Part shown: piece after piece, positions 45,165-57,500 of the stretch
How the letters are laid out: every line of letters begins with the position of its first letter
Position numbering within the stretch: position 1 is the first letter of the stretch
NCBI GenBank assembly: GCA_016617785.1
Contig: JADILM010000003.1
Location: forward strand, 1,116,001 to 1,180,000
DNA: 64,000 nt
Origin: Sporobolomyces roseus
Lineage: Eukaryota; Basidiomycota; Microbotryomycetes; Sporidiobolales; Sporidiobolaceae
Reading direction: 5' to 3'
Notes under the pieces: generated by a model
The model's input: only the letters and a program-made list of their open reading frames with translations
Databases searched by the model: none
What the model was told of the DNA's origin: nothing
Position numbers and translations under genes: made by a program

Positions 45165-46221
45165 CTTGAAGAGTTGTAAGTGAGCTGTCTGCCAAAGGTT
45201 GAGTATTAGTTGCGTGAAATTCGAGTCGAAAAAGTTTCCACTAGTCGGCTAACGAGTTCAAGCTGTTTGAGAGCTCTGGTGGAGGCAGAGGACGCTGTCG
45301 AATAGTTGTGTGCGAGATCGGTTGATTCGTGAGATGCCGGATAGAGCAAAGTGAGGTGAAGGAGAGGAAGGGAGAAAAGGAGGGAGAGTGGGGGGGAGAG
45401 TCAAACGAGAGAAAGACTCTTGCTCACCTGACGAGTGTTGCAATTAGGAGGGAAAGCTTGATCTTTCAGAGTTTTGGGTCGCAAGGTAGGAGAGAGAGAG
45501 GAAAGCGATGTCGGCTACTCGGGATCAATTGAAGTCGGAGGAAACCGCGGCCGCAAAGCCTTCGCACAGTTTCGTTTTTCGCTTTCCCATCTTCCGCGAA
45601 ACGCCTGAGATTTACTGATGACTCCATTCCACGATTTGTCCAACGTTCAATAGTCGAGGCGGAAAACCACTGCGAGAAAAAGCACTCGCTCGATTCGCAT
45701 CCTGATTTCATCCATCTGTTCCTCCTGGATCGTGCTCAAGCTTTGGTCAGAGTGTCGGAACGTCGTGTTCCGAGGAGAGGTAGTGTCGAGGCGATCACTT
45801 ACTGTTGAAGAAGCGTTCCCTCGCTCACGAAATCGAAAATCCCTCGGAAAAAGCTAAAGTGAGAAAGACCAACCCGATGCGACTGCGACCACTTCTTCCA
45901 CTACGGGCAGATGCACGGTCGTCGAGTTACCTCAAGCGGACAATCAGCGAGCGTCGGAGGAGAGTACTGTGGAGTCGACGAAGAAATCTACTTCTGTGAA
46001 TGCGAACAGATAGTCTCGTGCTCGCAACATCGACACGACCGAGTGAGTGAGAGAGCAAGAGAACGGGGTATTCGATTTCGAAAGAGACGATGCTGAGCGG
46101 ACAATAGTAATGGATAGTGAAAGGGAAACCAAGAAAGGAGATGCTACACAGAGAAAACCGGGAAAGAAAGCTATATACCTTTTTGTCGATAGGAAGATGT
46201 CGAAGGGGAGAGCAGAGAGAT
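45165..46221. other. Intergenic: MCT1 promoter/leader and URA2 3' flank
   Basis: About 1.06 kb between two minus-strand genes. A possible leader-intron donor (CAG|GTGAGC) lies at 45426-45429 on the minus strand. A purine-rich plus-strand run at about 45355-45403 is a CT tract on the transcribed side. ORFs here are short and unsupported. Confidence 0.5.
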
Positions 46222-49200
46222 CTAATTGATGGTAGGGGAGACGACGAGAGCGAGAAGAGCCATTCGGACGAAAAGACCGAAACGCATCTGTAGATCACAA
46301 GTCGAAGTCAGTTTCTGATTTCGGGCATAATTTGGGCATGAATGTTAGCAGGGACAAAAAATCACCTGGCGAAAGTACGCAGCGCGACGTTGGTCGAACT
46401 ATTATTGGAAGAAAAGGGAAAAGAGAGAAAGAGTCAGCTTCTGCCAACTTCGCAAAGTCAAGATGAAAGAGAGGAAATAGAGACTCACATCGACTCCGGG
46501 ATCAAGTTCAGCGTTACGAGGAAGAGGATGCATAACGATACAGTGCTCTTTCGCTCCGGCGAGGAGTTCGTTGTTGACGACGTAAGCGTTCTTGACTCGT
46601 TCGTACTCGGCGACATCGGTGAATCGTTCTTGTTGAACTCGAGTAACGTAGAGGACATCCGTCTTGGCGATGACGCTGGCGAGGGAAGGAGTTTCGAAGA
46701 CTTGGATACCTGCCTTCTCCGCCTCGAGTTTGACGGATTCTGGCATAGCGAGTCCAGGTGGTGCGACAAAGTTGAGAGTGACAGAGTAGAGAGACAAGAG
46801 TCGGACGAGGGAGTGAACAGTTCGACCGTTCTTCAAGTCTCCAACCATTGTGATCGTGAGACCATTGACGGTACCGAGCTCTTCCCGGATCGTGTAGATG
46901 TCGAGGAAGGCCTACACGACAACGAGAATGATCAGTCAAAGAACAGAAGAAGGCGAGAAAGGGAAAGAAAGAGACGCACCTGAGTAGGGTGTTCTCCGAT
47001 ACCATCTCCAGCGTTGATGATGGGAACGGGAGAGTAGCGAGCTCCTTCTTGAGCACTTCCAACACCAGGGTGACGAAGAGCGATCACGTCACCGTAGCAA
47101 CCGAGAGTGCGAACAGTATCGGCGAGAGTTTCTCCCTTGACGACCGAGGACATTCCAGGAGTAACGGCGAGAGTCGATCCTCCGAGACGAGCCATGGCAG
47201 CTTCGAAAGATCCAGAAGTGCGAGTCGAAGGTTCGTAGAAGAGGGTGCAGAGTACTCGTCCTCGCATGATGTCGATAGGAATGTTTCGCTCAGTGAGCAT
47301 TCGCATCTCGGAAGCGACGCCGAAGAGAACGTGAAGATCGTCTCGAGTGAAAGCACGAACTGAAAGAACGTGTCGACGTTGGTAAGCTCGGCTCGCGGTC
47401 GAGAGGAGCTTGATGAGCGAGTCGGTAGGAGTGGAGGAAGTGACAGGTCGAAGGGAAGGAGTGCTGGTCAACGACATGAGACTGGGTTGAAGGGAAGGAT
47501 CGGCGGAAGCGTCGAGACGAGGAGATCGACTGCTGCCGAGTTTGGGAGAGCGGGTGGCGACAGCAGAAGGGGTCATCGAGGGGGATAGAGGAGTTTGAGT
47601 CGATTCGTAAGGTTTGCTCGAGAAGCCGAGGGATTGCATCGAAGGTCGACTGGCCGAAACTGAGAATCGAGCCTTGCGTTCCGACTTGCTAGCACCTGCG
47701 AGACCTGAGAGATCGCGACCTGCTGCCGAAAGGGTCGAGACGAAGGTTCCATCGAGGTAAACGGTTTCTCCACGAAGGACGACACGGTGAACTGCTCCAG
47801 AGATCTTCTTTCCTTCTAAAGGCGACCAGTAAGAACGCTTGGGGGCGATGAGAGTTCGACTGATCTCGACTTCGACGTAGGTATCGGCGGAAGCAGGAGG
47901 AAGGTCGAAGATCGCTCGAGGGTTTTCGGAAAGTCGAGCGGTGAGGTCGTCGAGGGTGAGTCGTCCATCGTTGACTGCTGAGAGAAGGAGTTGAATCGAC
48001 TCTTCGTGACCAGCCTGAGGAGAGTAAGACTCCTTGAGTTCAGCTGCGAGTCGGTAAGGGAGGGATCCAGTCGAGAGAACGTCGATGGTGTCGAGGTGCT
48101 CCCAAAGAGCGGCTTGGTTCTTCTTCGAGGGCAAGCAAGTCGATCCAGGGAAGTCCTCCTTGGCGAAGAAGAGCGAGTAAATCGAGACATCGCAAGTGAC
48201 CTTGAGATCCTTCTCCTTGCTGAGGGCGATGAGGAGAATGTCGTTTTCGGATTGGACGTTCGTGATGTGGACGCTGCGGTTGTGGAGACTGGCGAGGAGG
48301 AGAACTGAGGCGAGATCGGTAGTGCGAGCATCGGTGACGATAGGCTTCTTCGAAGGCCAGGCAGCGAAGTGTTGAGCGATAGTCGAGACTGCGTCGGCGG
48401 ATGCGGAGAGCTTGTGCGAGGGAAGGAAGAGAGTGCGAGCGGCCGAAGTGAGGGATCCAGCGAGTTGACTCGAGTTGTCGGAAGTTCCGGCAACGCTGAG
48501 CGAGTAATCGCAGAACGACTCGACGGCGTTGTCTCGAGCGATTTCGAGTCCGTTGCTGTCCTCGACGGCTCCTTCGATACCAGAGGGAAGGATTTGAAGA
48601 GTGGTGAAACCTCCAGCGAGAGCGGCCTTTGAGACCTCGGCGAAATCGGATGACTTGGGACTAACGAGGCTGGGGACGAAGACGCGAGAGTCGATGAGAC
48701 CGGGGATGGTAAGGGTTTGATGAGAAGTCTTGAAGTCGACACTTGAGACCTCGAGGGAAGGGTTGCGAGCAATCGCTTCGATGAGGAGTTTCGCGCACTT
48801 GACGTTGGTGACGAGAGGAACTGCAAAGTCGACAGCCATTCGGCGAGATCGGTATCCCTTCGACATGTAAGTAGCAGGACGACGGTAGCGATTCTTCGAA
48901 GGCAAGTTGACGTAGAGATCGATCAAGCCGTTGGCGATGTGGTCTCGAAGCGAGTACTCGGACTTTTGGTTCTTCTTCTCGGTTCCGTCGTCCTCCAACT
49001 CCTCGAGGTACTTGACGGAAACGCCGTGCTCCTGAAGGAAATCGGCAGTACCGGAAGTTGCGAAGATGTTGTATCCGAGGGAGGTGAGTTTCTGGATCGA
49101 AGGGAGGAGTTCGAGCTTCTCCTTGTAAGGACCGATCGAGAAGAGGAAGTTCTTCTTGGGCAACTTCATTCCGGTCGAAAGCATAGCCTTGAGGTACGCT

Positions 49201-52200
49201 TCGTATTTGTCCTTTCCGAAACAAGCGACCTCACCGGTAGAGGCCATCTCTATCAAAAAGAAGAATACTCTACGTCAATGGGACTCTGTCGAAGCAGAGA
49301 AACGAGAGAAACCACTTACCGACACCGAGAATAGGATCCGCTCCAGCGAGACGACCGAAGGAGAACTGGGGTACCTTGATTCCGACGTAGTCCTTGGGGA
49401 GGTTGAGAGTAGGGTAAGGTTGAACGGGAAGACCGAGCATGATGTCGGTAGCCATTTCGATAGCGTCCACGTTGGTAACCTTGGAAACGAAGGGGAACGA
49501 ACGGGCAGCTCGAACGTTACATTCGATAACCTTGATCTCGTTGTCCTTGGCGAGGAACTGGATGTTGAAAGGACCGCTGACGTTGAGAGCTGCTCCAATC
49601 TTGGCCGTGGCGACTTCGATGCGACGAACAGTTTCAGGGTCTAGATCTTGAGGAGGAAGGATCAAAGTGGCATCTCCAGAGTGCACACCGGCATTCTCGA
49701 CGTGCTCAGAGACGTAGTGCATAACCATCTTACCGTCGAGAGCGACGGCGTCCATCTCAATCTCCTTCGCTTCTTCGATGTACTTGGTAACGACGACAGG
49801 GTGATCACGCGAAACGGCGGCGGCTTGGTTGAGGTAGGCGTCGAGGTCATCTCGGGAGTAGACGACGTTCATGGCAGCTCCTGATAGGACGTATGAGGGT
49901 CGAACGAGTACTGGGAATCCGACCTTGTTGCAGAATTCGTGAGCGGCTTCGAGGGTCGAAAGTTCCTTCCATAGAGGTTGATCGACACCGAGTCGGTCGA
50001 GCATACGAGAGAACTTGTATCGGTTCTCAGCCATGTCGATCATCTCTGGTGAAGTACCGAGGATCTTGACTCCTTGACGGTGGAGAGGAAGGGCGATGTT
50101 GTTCGAAGTTTGTCCTCCCATCGAGATGACTACACCACTCGAAGTTTCAGCCTCGTAGATGTCGAGAATCGTTTCGAGAGAAATGAGTTCGAAGTAGAGA
50201 CGATCAGCCTCATCGTAATCGGTCGAAACAGTCTCCGGGTTGTAGTTGACCATAACCGTCTTGAATCCTCGTTCACGGATGGTTCGGATAGCACGAACGG
50301 CACACCAATCGAATTCGACTGATGAACCGATACGGTACACTCCTGAACCAAGAACCATGATACCTTTATCGTTGAAGTCGACGTCGTGTCCAGCTCCGTT
50401 GTAGGTCATGTAGAGGTAGTTGGTGAAGGCAGGGAACTCGGCGGCTACAGTATCGATTTGCTTGACGCGAGGAGTGATGCCGTAATCGGTACGAAGTCGT
50501 CGGACTGCGAGTTCGTTCGAACCAACAGCTTTCGCGACTTGAGCATCCGAGAAACCGACTTGCTTGGCGCAACGAAGGAGGCGAGGAGGAAGTTGCGAAG
50601 CGGTGTATTGTCTGATGGAAGAAGTAGTGTCGTTAGTACCTAGCTCTTTACTCGCGAATGAGTTCATCGAAACACTCACTGAACAGTCTTCTCGACTCGA
50701 ACAATGTGTTCGAGCTTGCGAAGGAACCATTTGTCGATGTTGCTGAGCTTGTGAATCTCCTCGACCGATCGACCAGCGTGAAGAGCGTTGGCGATAGCGA
50801 AGATACGACGATCAGTGGGGTTCTTGAGCTCCTCATCGATGTCCTCCATAGGGAAAGGGTTCTGTAGAAAAAGAAAGAGAACGAGCGATGAGAACAAACT
50901 GCGAATCGAGACGAGACGGACGAGAGAAAAAACGACAATACCTTTCCGAAACCAGAGAACGAAGGGTCGAGCGATCGGATAGCCTTTTGGATGGTCTCCT
51001 CGAAGGTTTTACCGATAGCCATGACTTCTCCGACCGACTTCATTGAGGAACCGAGAGCAGTCGAGACTCGAGTGAACTTCTTGAGATCCCATCGAGGGAA
51101 CTTGACGACGAGGTAATCGAGGGAAGGTTCGAAACAAGCTGAAGTGTTTTTGGTGACCGAGTTCTTGATTTCGTTGAGAGGGATGTTGAGACCAAGTTTG
51201 GCGGCGGTGTAGGCGAGAGGGTAACCAGTAGCCTTTGATGCGAGTGCTGAGGAACGAGAGAGACGAGCGTTGACTTCGATAATGCAGTACTCTTGCGAGT
51301 AAGGGTTCAGAGCGTATTGGATGTTGCACTCTCCGACGACTCCAAGGTGACGAATAACGTTGACGGCGGTGGTTCGGAGCATGTTGTAATCGGAGTCGGA
51401 AAGGGTTTGCGAAGGAGCGACGACGATCGAGTCACCAGTGTGAATACCGAGTGGATCAAAGTTCTGTCACGCAGAAGAAGATCTTTCATAAGTATCAAGG
51501 AAGAAGTGCGAGGAGAGGAGAGAGCAGAAAAGACTCACCTCCATGTTACAAACAGTGATGCAGTTGTCCCTGCAATCTCGCACAACCTCGTACTCGATCT
51601 CCTTCCATCCCTTCATACTGCGCTCGACGAGGACTTGAGAGGAAGTGGCGAATGCCTTGGTGCAGAGTTCGACCAATTCCTTCTCGTTGTAAGCGAATCC
51701 AGATCCCAGTCCTCCTAGAGCGAAAGCAGCTCGAACGATGACAGGGTATCCAATATCGTTGGCAGCGACTACACACTCGTCGACAGAGTTGGCGGCAGCA
51801 GACTTTGCGCACTTCTCGCCAATCTCCTCCATAGCGTTCGCGAACAGTTCACGATCTTCCGTCATGATGATGGTATCGATAGGAGTACCGAGAACCTTGA
51901 CGCCGAGACCTTCGAACTCGTCCTTGAGTTGGATACCGACTTGAAGAGCAGTTTGTCCTCCGAAAGTAACGTAAATACCATCAGGTCGTTCATGTTTGAT
52001 GACTTTGCGAACGGAATCGGCAGTAACGGGGAGGAAGTAGACCTTGTCGGCAAGACTGTTGCGAGATCGTGATCAGTTAGGAGTACGATAGGAGTAAGCG
52101 AATAGGAACGAACCCCTTGGAAGTTTGGATAGTAGCGATGTTAGCTGAAAAATGCGAAGAAGAAAAAAGTTGGAGTCAGTTTCGAGTAGCTTGGCCAAAT

Positions 52201-53904
52201 AGCTCGAAGAAAGACTTACGATTGACCAAGATAGTGTAGATACCTTCCTCCTTCAACGCCTTGAGTGCTTGCGAACCAGAGTAATCGAATTCTCCAGCTT
52301 GTCCGATCGAAAGTCCTCCAGAACCGAGGACGAGAACCTTCTTCGCATCGACACGAGGGTTCTTCGCTGCGTTCTCAGCAGCGGTTCCTCCGGGGAATTC
52401 GACGGGTCCGGTGAGTTGACGACCAGCAATTTGCGCTTCGAGACTCTTCTCGATGGCCGAAATGAAGACGTCGAAGAGGAATTCGGTATCGCGAGGACCT
52501 GGTGCGGATTCGGGATGGAATTGAACCGAGAAGAAGGGTCGTTCAGTCGAGTAAATACCCTCGTTGGAATCGTCGTTGGCGTTGATGAAGAGCTCCTTCC
52601 AACCGGTAGTGAGGGTTTGCGAGTCGACAGCGTATCCGTGATTCTGCGAAGTGATGTAGCATCGACCGCTGACGAGGGAGGTACAAGGGATGTTGGCACC
52701 TCGGTTTCCGTACTTGAGTTTGAGAGTTGAAGCACCGGAAGCTCGAGCGAGAAGCTGGTGACCGAGACAGATACCGAAGATGGGGAAGGCAGCTCGTTCG
52801 ATAGCTTTGGCGAGCATGGCGGTAGTCGATTGGAGAGTGGCGGGATCACCGGGACCGTTCGAAACGAAGAGACCGTCGAAAGGTTCTTCGTCGGGCGAGA
52901 GGTAGTTGTAATCGTAAGGGATGACCTTGAGTTCGACTCCTCGCTTCGTGAAGCACCTGATCTGGTTGTACTTCATTCCGACGTCGACGCAGAGTACTCG
53001 AAGGGGTCGACCGGAAGGGTGTTGAAGGGGAGTGACACCTTTGTCGGCATGGTAAAGAACGGGTTCCTTGGTCGAAACGGCAGCGACGAGATTGTCTCGG
53101 TTCGGGTCGTGGTACTCGAGCGAGTCGTAGGCCTCCCTCCAATCCGCTCCAGTACTCTCCTTCGCTCCTTGCTTCCTAACGCTCATCCTTCCAATCGTAC
53201 TTCCTCGCTCGCGAAGCTTCTTCGTCAAGTCCCTCGTGTCGACACCATAGACCGCAGGGATGCCCTCCTCCTTGAGCCAGTCACCGAGACTAGTGAAGGC
53301 CTCGTGGTTGGAGAAATCGTCTCCAGCTCCAGAATAGTTTGCGACGATCAAACCAGCGACGTGAATCTTGTAGGACTCGAACTCGCGGGGGAGATCTTTA
53401 GGGTTCGTTCCAGGTGCAGGTCGTTTGGGTACACCGTAAGATCCAATGAGAGGGTAGGTGAGAACGAGGATTTGTCCAGCGTACGAAGGGTCGGTGAGTG
53501 ATTCGGGGTATCCAACCATTCCTGAATTTCTCCTTCATTCTGTCAGCTTCTTCGTTCTCCCTGAATCATGTATGAGAGAGATATAGAGACATACCGGTCG
53601 TGAAGACGCATTCTCCTGCGATACTCTTTTCAGCTCCAAACGAGTAACCTTCATAAGCTGATCCATCTGCGAGCTCCAACAACATCTTGTCCGAATCCTT
53701 AGCTCCAGTTGATCCATTCAAAGCCGCCTCGGCTCCCTGGAAGAGCTGAGCAATCTCCTGAGAAGGTGGATAAGTGATGGGTTGAACAGGTCGGTTTCCG
53801 AGTCCTCTACCGCTAGGGGAAGCGGGGCGACTAGGTACGATGGAAGAGGTGGGTCGTTGGGGGATAGGTCGGTTCAAGTCGAGCGCTGGAGGAGTGCTGG
53901 TCAT
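46222..53904 (-). CDS. URA2: URA2: glutaminase/carbamoyl-phosphate synthase/aspartate transcarbamoylase fusion
   Basis: Eleven exons, complement: 53595-53904, 52220-53521, 52114-52144, 51539-52055, 50942-51463, 50680-50861, 49320-50611, 46980-49249, 46489-46911, 46366-46398, 46222-46287; 2315 aa (yeast Ura2 2214). It makes carbamoyl phosphate from glutamine, bicarbonate and ATP and joins it to aspartate, the first two steps of UMP synthesis; UTP inhibits the family. Glutaminase: [13 protein letters not shown] (Cys nucleophile) and [12 protein letters not shown], before residue 450. CPS lobes to about 1400: [66 protein letters not shown] regulatory domain covers about 1415-1540 ([15 protein letters not shown]). 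A dihydroorotase-like domain at about 1560-1950 lacks the HxH metal motif. ATCase from about 2010: [42 protein letters not shown]. Exons of 31 and 33 nt are fixed by frame. Confidence 0.96.
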
Positions 53905-54562
53905 GATGGTAGAAGTTGATGGGTGAACTTTCTAAGTTGTGAGAGCTGTAAGGGGTTGAATAAGAGTTGTGCAGGTTCCGCAGAGTAGCTAGTAGGACCT
54001 CTGGGAGTTGTCTGATGGCGCTCAGCGCATGTACTGATGGGAAGAGAGGGAGAGGAGAGAAGGAGAAGAAGGCCTCGGTTCAAACTTTTTTTTTTGACTA
54101 TTTCTCGCTCTTTCCCCTCCCTCCTGGCGTGACCCGTGCTCACAGCGACAGCGACTAGACGCAGATAACGGTGATACTATACGGTAGAACAGATAGATGG
54201 AAGCTAGAATGCTTCGAGTGAGAAGTGCTCTCAATGGAAAAGAGAGAGAAAAGTTGGAGTGAAAATGGGCTTGCTGCAAGAATGACGGACTACCAAGGTA
54301 GAGAGGCAAACTTGTGTGTGTAAAAGAGATGCCGCCTCCATTGAAGTAACCGAGAGGTGAACAAGGAGTTGGTCGAGGAGAGGGAGAGGAGAGGGAGAGA
54401 GAGAGAAAAGTTGGCGCGCTTCAGCGTTTCGAGTGCAATTGGCTTTTGTAATCTCGAATACTTTTTATTGTGAAATGCAGTATGTAATTTTTGGCAAGAA
54501 GATGCGGGAATTACTCTATGGAAAACTAAACGATGACGAGAAAAGCAAAACCATTACTACCA
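53905..54562. other. Intergenic: URA2 promoter and SulP gene 3' flank
   Basis: A 658-bp stretch. It has a T-run at about 54086-54095 and a GA-rich plus-strand run at 54375-54410. Expected to hold the URA2 promoter. No ORF supported and no URA-type regulator site recognised. Confidence 0.5.
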
Positions 54563-57500
54563 CTATAGAGACGACATTAGGTGACCCTGTGAAGTAGAAA
54601 GCGAAAGCGAGTCAGTATCTCGCTCATCTTGAAGGTGTTAGAGGGAGATGCTCACCATGAGAACTGTCAAAGAGGGCGTTGAAGATGTCAGCGACAGGTC
54701 ACGAGACTGCAAAGTGAAAGAAAGGAGAGCTCACCCTCAGTTTCCGCGTTCGCAATTTTCAAAAGTACCTCTTCGAATCTGCGAGCAAACTGCCATCCTT
54801 CCTTCTTGCCTAGTTCCTCATGACTGGCGACCTCCATCTTCCAGAGCACACTGTCTCGTTCCGCAACGACGTTCGTGTTTCGCTCAGTACGAGAAAGGAA
54901 TGACAATTCTCCAGCGATGGTACCGGCAACCATCGACTCGCTGACAGTATGAGAGTGGTCAGGGAAGACATAGTTCGCGCGAAGCATGCCAGACTCGATG
55001 ACGTAGAAGCTATCAGCAGAAGGGTGTCAGCTCAAAACACATTCGAGGTGAAAGGGAAAGCAGCGAACGCATCGGGCTCTGAACCGATAGTCCAAAGAGC
55101 TGTTCCTCGTTCGACATTCATGCGTTTGAAGTAGCGAGCGAGACGCTGTCACGTGTTTGAGAAGCATCAGTACATGCATTCGAGAGTTGTTCAGGAAACG
55201 GTAAACTTACGAAACAATAATCTTCGTTGAGGTCAGGCGAATAAGGTCGAAGTGATTGCAAGAGAATCGGCATAGGTTGTTGGAAATTCATGGTCGGTAC
55301 CGCACTTTCAGCTCGAGAGATTGTTTCCTTCGCAGCGGTTCGAAGGTGATTCGCTCGAGGTGATCCTGCGAATCCTTCGATATCGCTGTCGAGGTCACTC
55401 TTCGGCATATCTGATCGCTCACACACGACGTTAACATTGACTAGAGTAGAAGAGATCGTTGTGACTGACCGATTTGTGAGGTCATGACGGAAGTACTGGC
55501 GGAAAGTTGAGCAGGTTTGAAAGTTTTCGAGTACAGACTCCTCAAGAAAGCGTTCTCGCAGTGCTGATCAGAAGCGGGCTGATAAGCTGACGTTACTATC
55601 GAGACGACCCGAGAAGACTCACCTCGAGCGCATCGTTGAGATTCTCCAAAACGACAACTTTCTCCTCGGGACCATCCGACCACAGATCTACACTTCTCAG
55701 CGCGATTCCGACCGAAGAGTCGAAGGGGCAGCCACAGAGGATGAGTTGTACTCCTCGCTCGTCGAGTAAGCGTTGCATGCGGACGAAAGCTTCGGCAGCT
55801 GAGAAGTCGACACCTGCGAAACGAAATTAGGTCAGTCTCCGAGATTTGTCTCGCTTGCTTAAAGGAAGGGAAAAGTAAAGCGTACCACTGGCCATCGAGA
55901 AATCGAGAACAAGGAAACGAATCGGGTCCTTCGTCCAGCTCGCGGCCTCGAGAATGTTTCGAATGGTCGCTTCACAGCTCGAGATCGTTCCGAAGAAGAG
56001 GAAACCTTGTAGCTTGATGACTCGAATCTGCTTGCCGACTTCCTTCAAGAAGGCAGTCTGCTTCGGGTGCCTTCGTACTGTCGATCGAGCGACTGAACCG
56101 GTGAGGATGGAACGAATCGCTCGACGTTGACTGGACATAACGACGAAAGAGACGCAAGCGAGGATGAGACCCGCTGCCAATCCGATGACGAAGTCCCATA
56201 CTGTCATGACGACCTGTGAAAGGGAGAAAAATCAGTGGACCGCAGATTTACTCGCTGAGAATTTCGAGAAGAAACGCACGACGATAGTCCAAATTGTAAA
56301 GTATTCGAACCGAGAAACACGTCCATGAGTGTCCCATACCGCCTAGATAAGAGAGAGAAACGGATCAGTTGTGACCCTCACAGAGCCGAAGATTGACGAA
56401 GGCGTACCTCTTTGACGAGATCGATTCCGAGGATGAAAATGAGAGCAGCGACCACACAAATCGGAAGGAAACCGATCACTCCTGGACCAGCGATGAGAAC
56501 ACCGAAACTGCTGAGTGCGAGGAGAGAACTCGCGACTCGAGTGGTTCCTCCAACTTCGTAGAAAAGTACCGAGTTGACCTGTAAGAAATGAAAACTGTCA
56601 GATTCCTCGCCTCAAAGTGCACGAATCGATGGCGTGGTAACATACATAGCCTAATGGCAACAGCGAGAAGCGATTAGTAAGAATAACTGGAAGGTCGCGC
56701 CGAGGAGTGCAGACTCACAAAGATAATTGGGTACTGAACCAAGTAGTCCAGACGCAATATTCGAGATACCGTGAGACAGCAACTCCTTATCCGTGTCGAC
56801 GTTATCTTCTCCGATCGAGATAGCGAGACTGGGTAAGTTGATGGGAACGTGAAGGAGGCCGAAGAACACCAAGGCGAGTTGAGTAGGGATAGTCTCGATG
56901 ATAGCGACCCAATCCGTCTTCTTGAAGTCTGTCAAATCGTGTGCATTGATCAGCACACATAACTTAGCTCGATAAAAGAGAGAGACGTACTGTAGTGAGT
57001 CCAGTATTCGTACCACTTGCTGTCGACTCCGGACAGTTCGAAGACATAACCGTTCTCCCTCAGCTCTTCGACCTTGAAGCCGCACGATAAAGCGACGGCG
57101 TAGAACACTAGAGGAATCGCTAAGAAATAACCGGGGAAGATGAGAGGGTGTTTGTATCGAGCAGTGATTAGACGAAGGATAATAGCCAAAACGAGAGGAA
57201 GAGCCTATGACGAGAGAGGGGTGAGCTTGGAGAGTACGTGTCGAGAGAGTGGAAAGCTTGAACGTACCCAAAGGGCGAGGATCTTCGGTGAGAAGAAGTA
57301 TTTGACGAGTTCTAGCGAAAATGCCGTGTCTTCCGAGATGCGAGTCGAAACTTGCAGACTGCGATAGATAGCCTGAGTATCGTCAGCATCCGATACATTC
57401 GCGAGATATATGAGAGAGAGATTGCGCACCCAGTCACAAACAAGAAAGCTCCGACACCACCAATGGTTCCGACGAGAATGTGTCGAGGGAAGAATTCACT

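Noticed and set aside
46342..46983. 213-codon plus-strand ORF opposite URA2
   Set aside because: It is antisense to exons encoding aspartate transcarbamoylase and spans their introns, with no independent coding sign.
47816..48826. 336-codon minus-strand ORF in another frame of URA2
   Set aside because: It overlaps the main URA2 exon in a shifted frame. The Ser/Leu/Arg bias reflects the TCGA-rich codon use of the real frame.
46222..53904. Several adjacent pyrimidine genes instead of one fusion
   Set aside because: Exon phases join glutaminase, synthase, dihydroorotase-like and ATCase parts continuously with no internal stop, as in other fungal URA2 genes.
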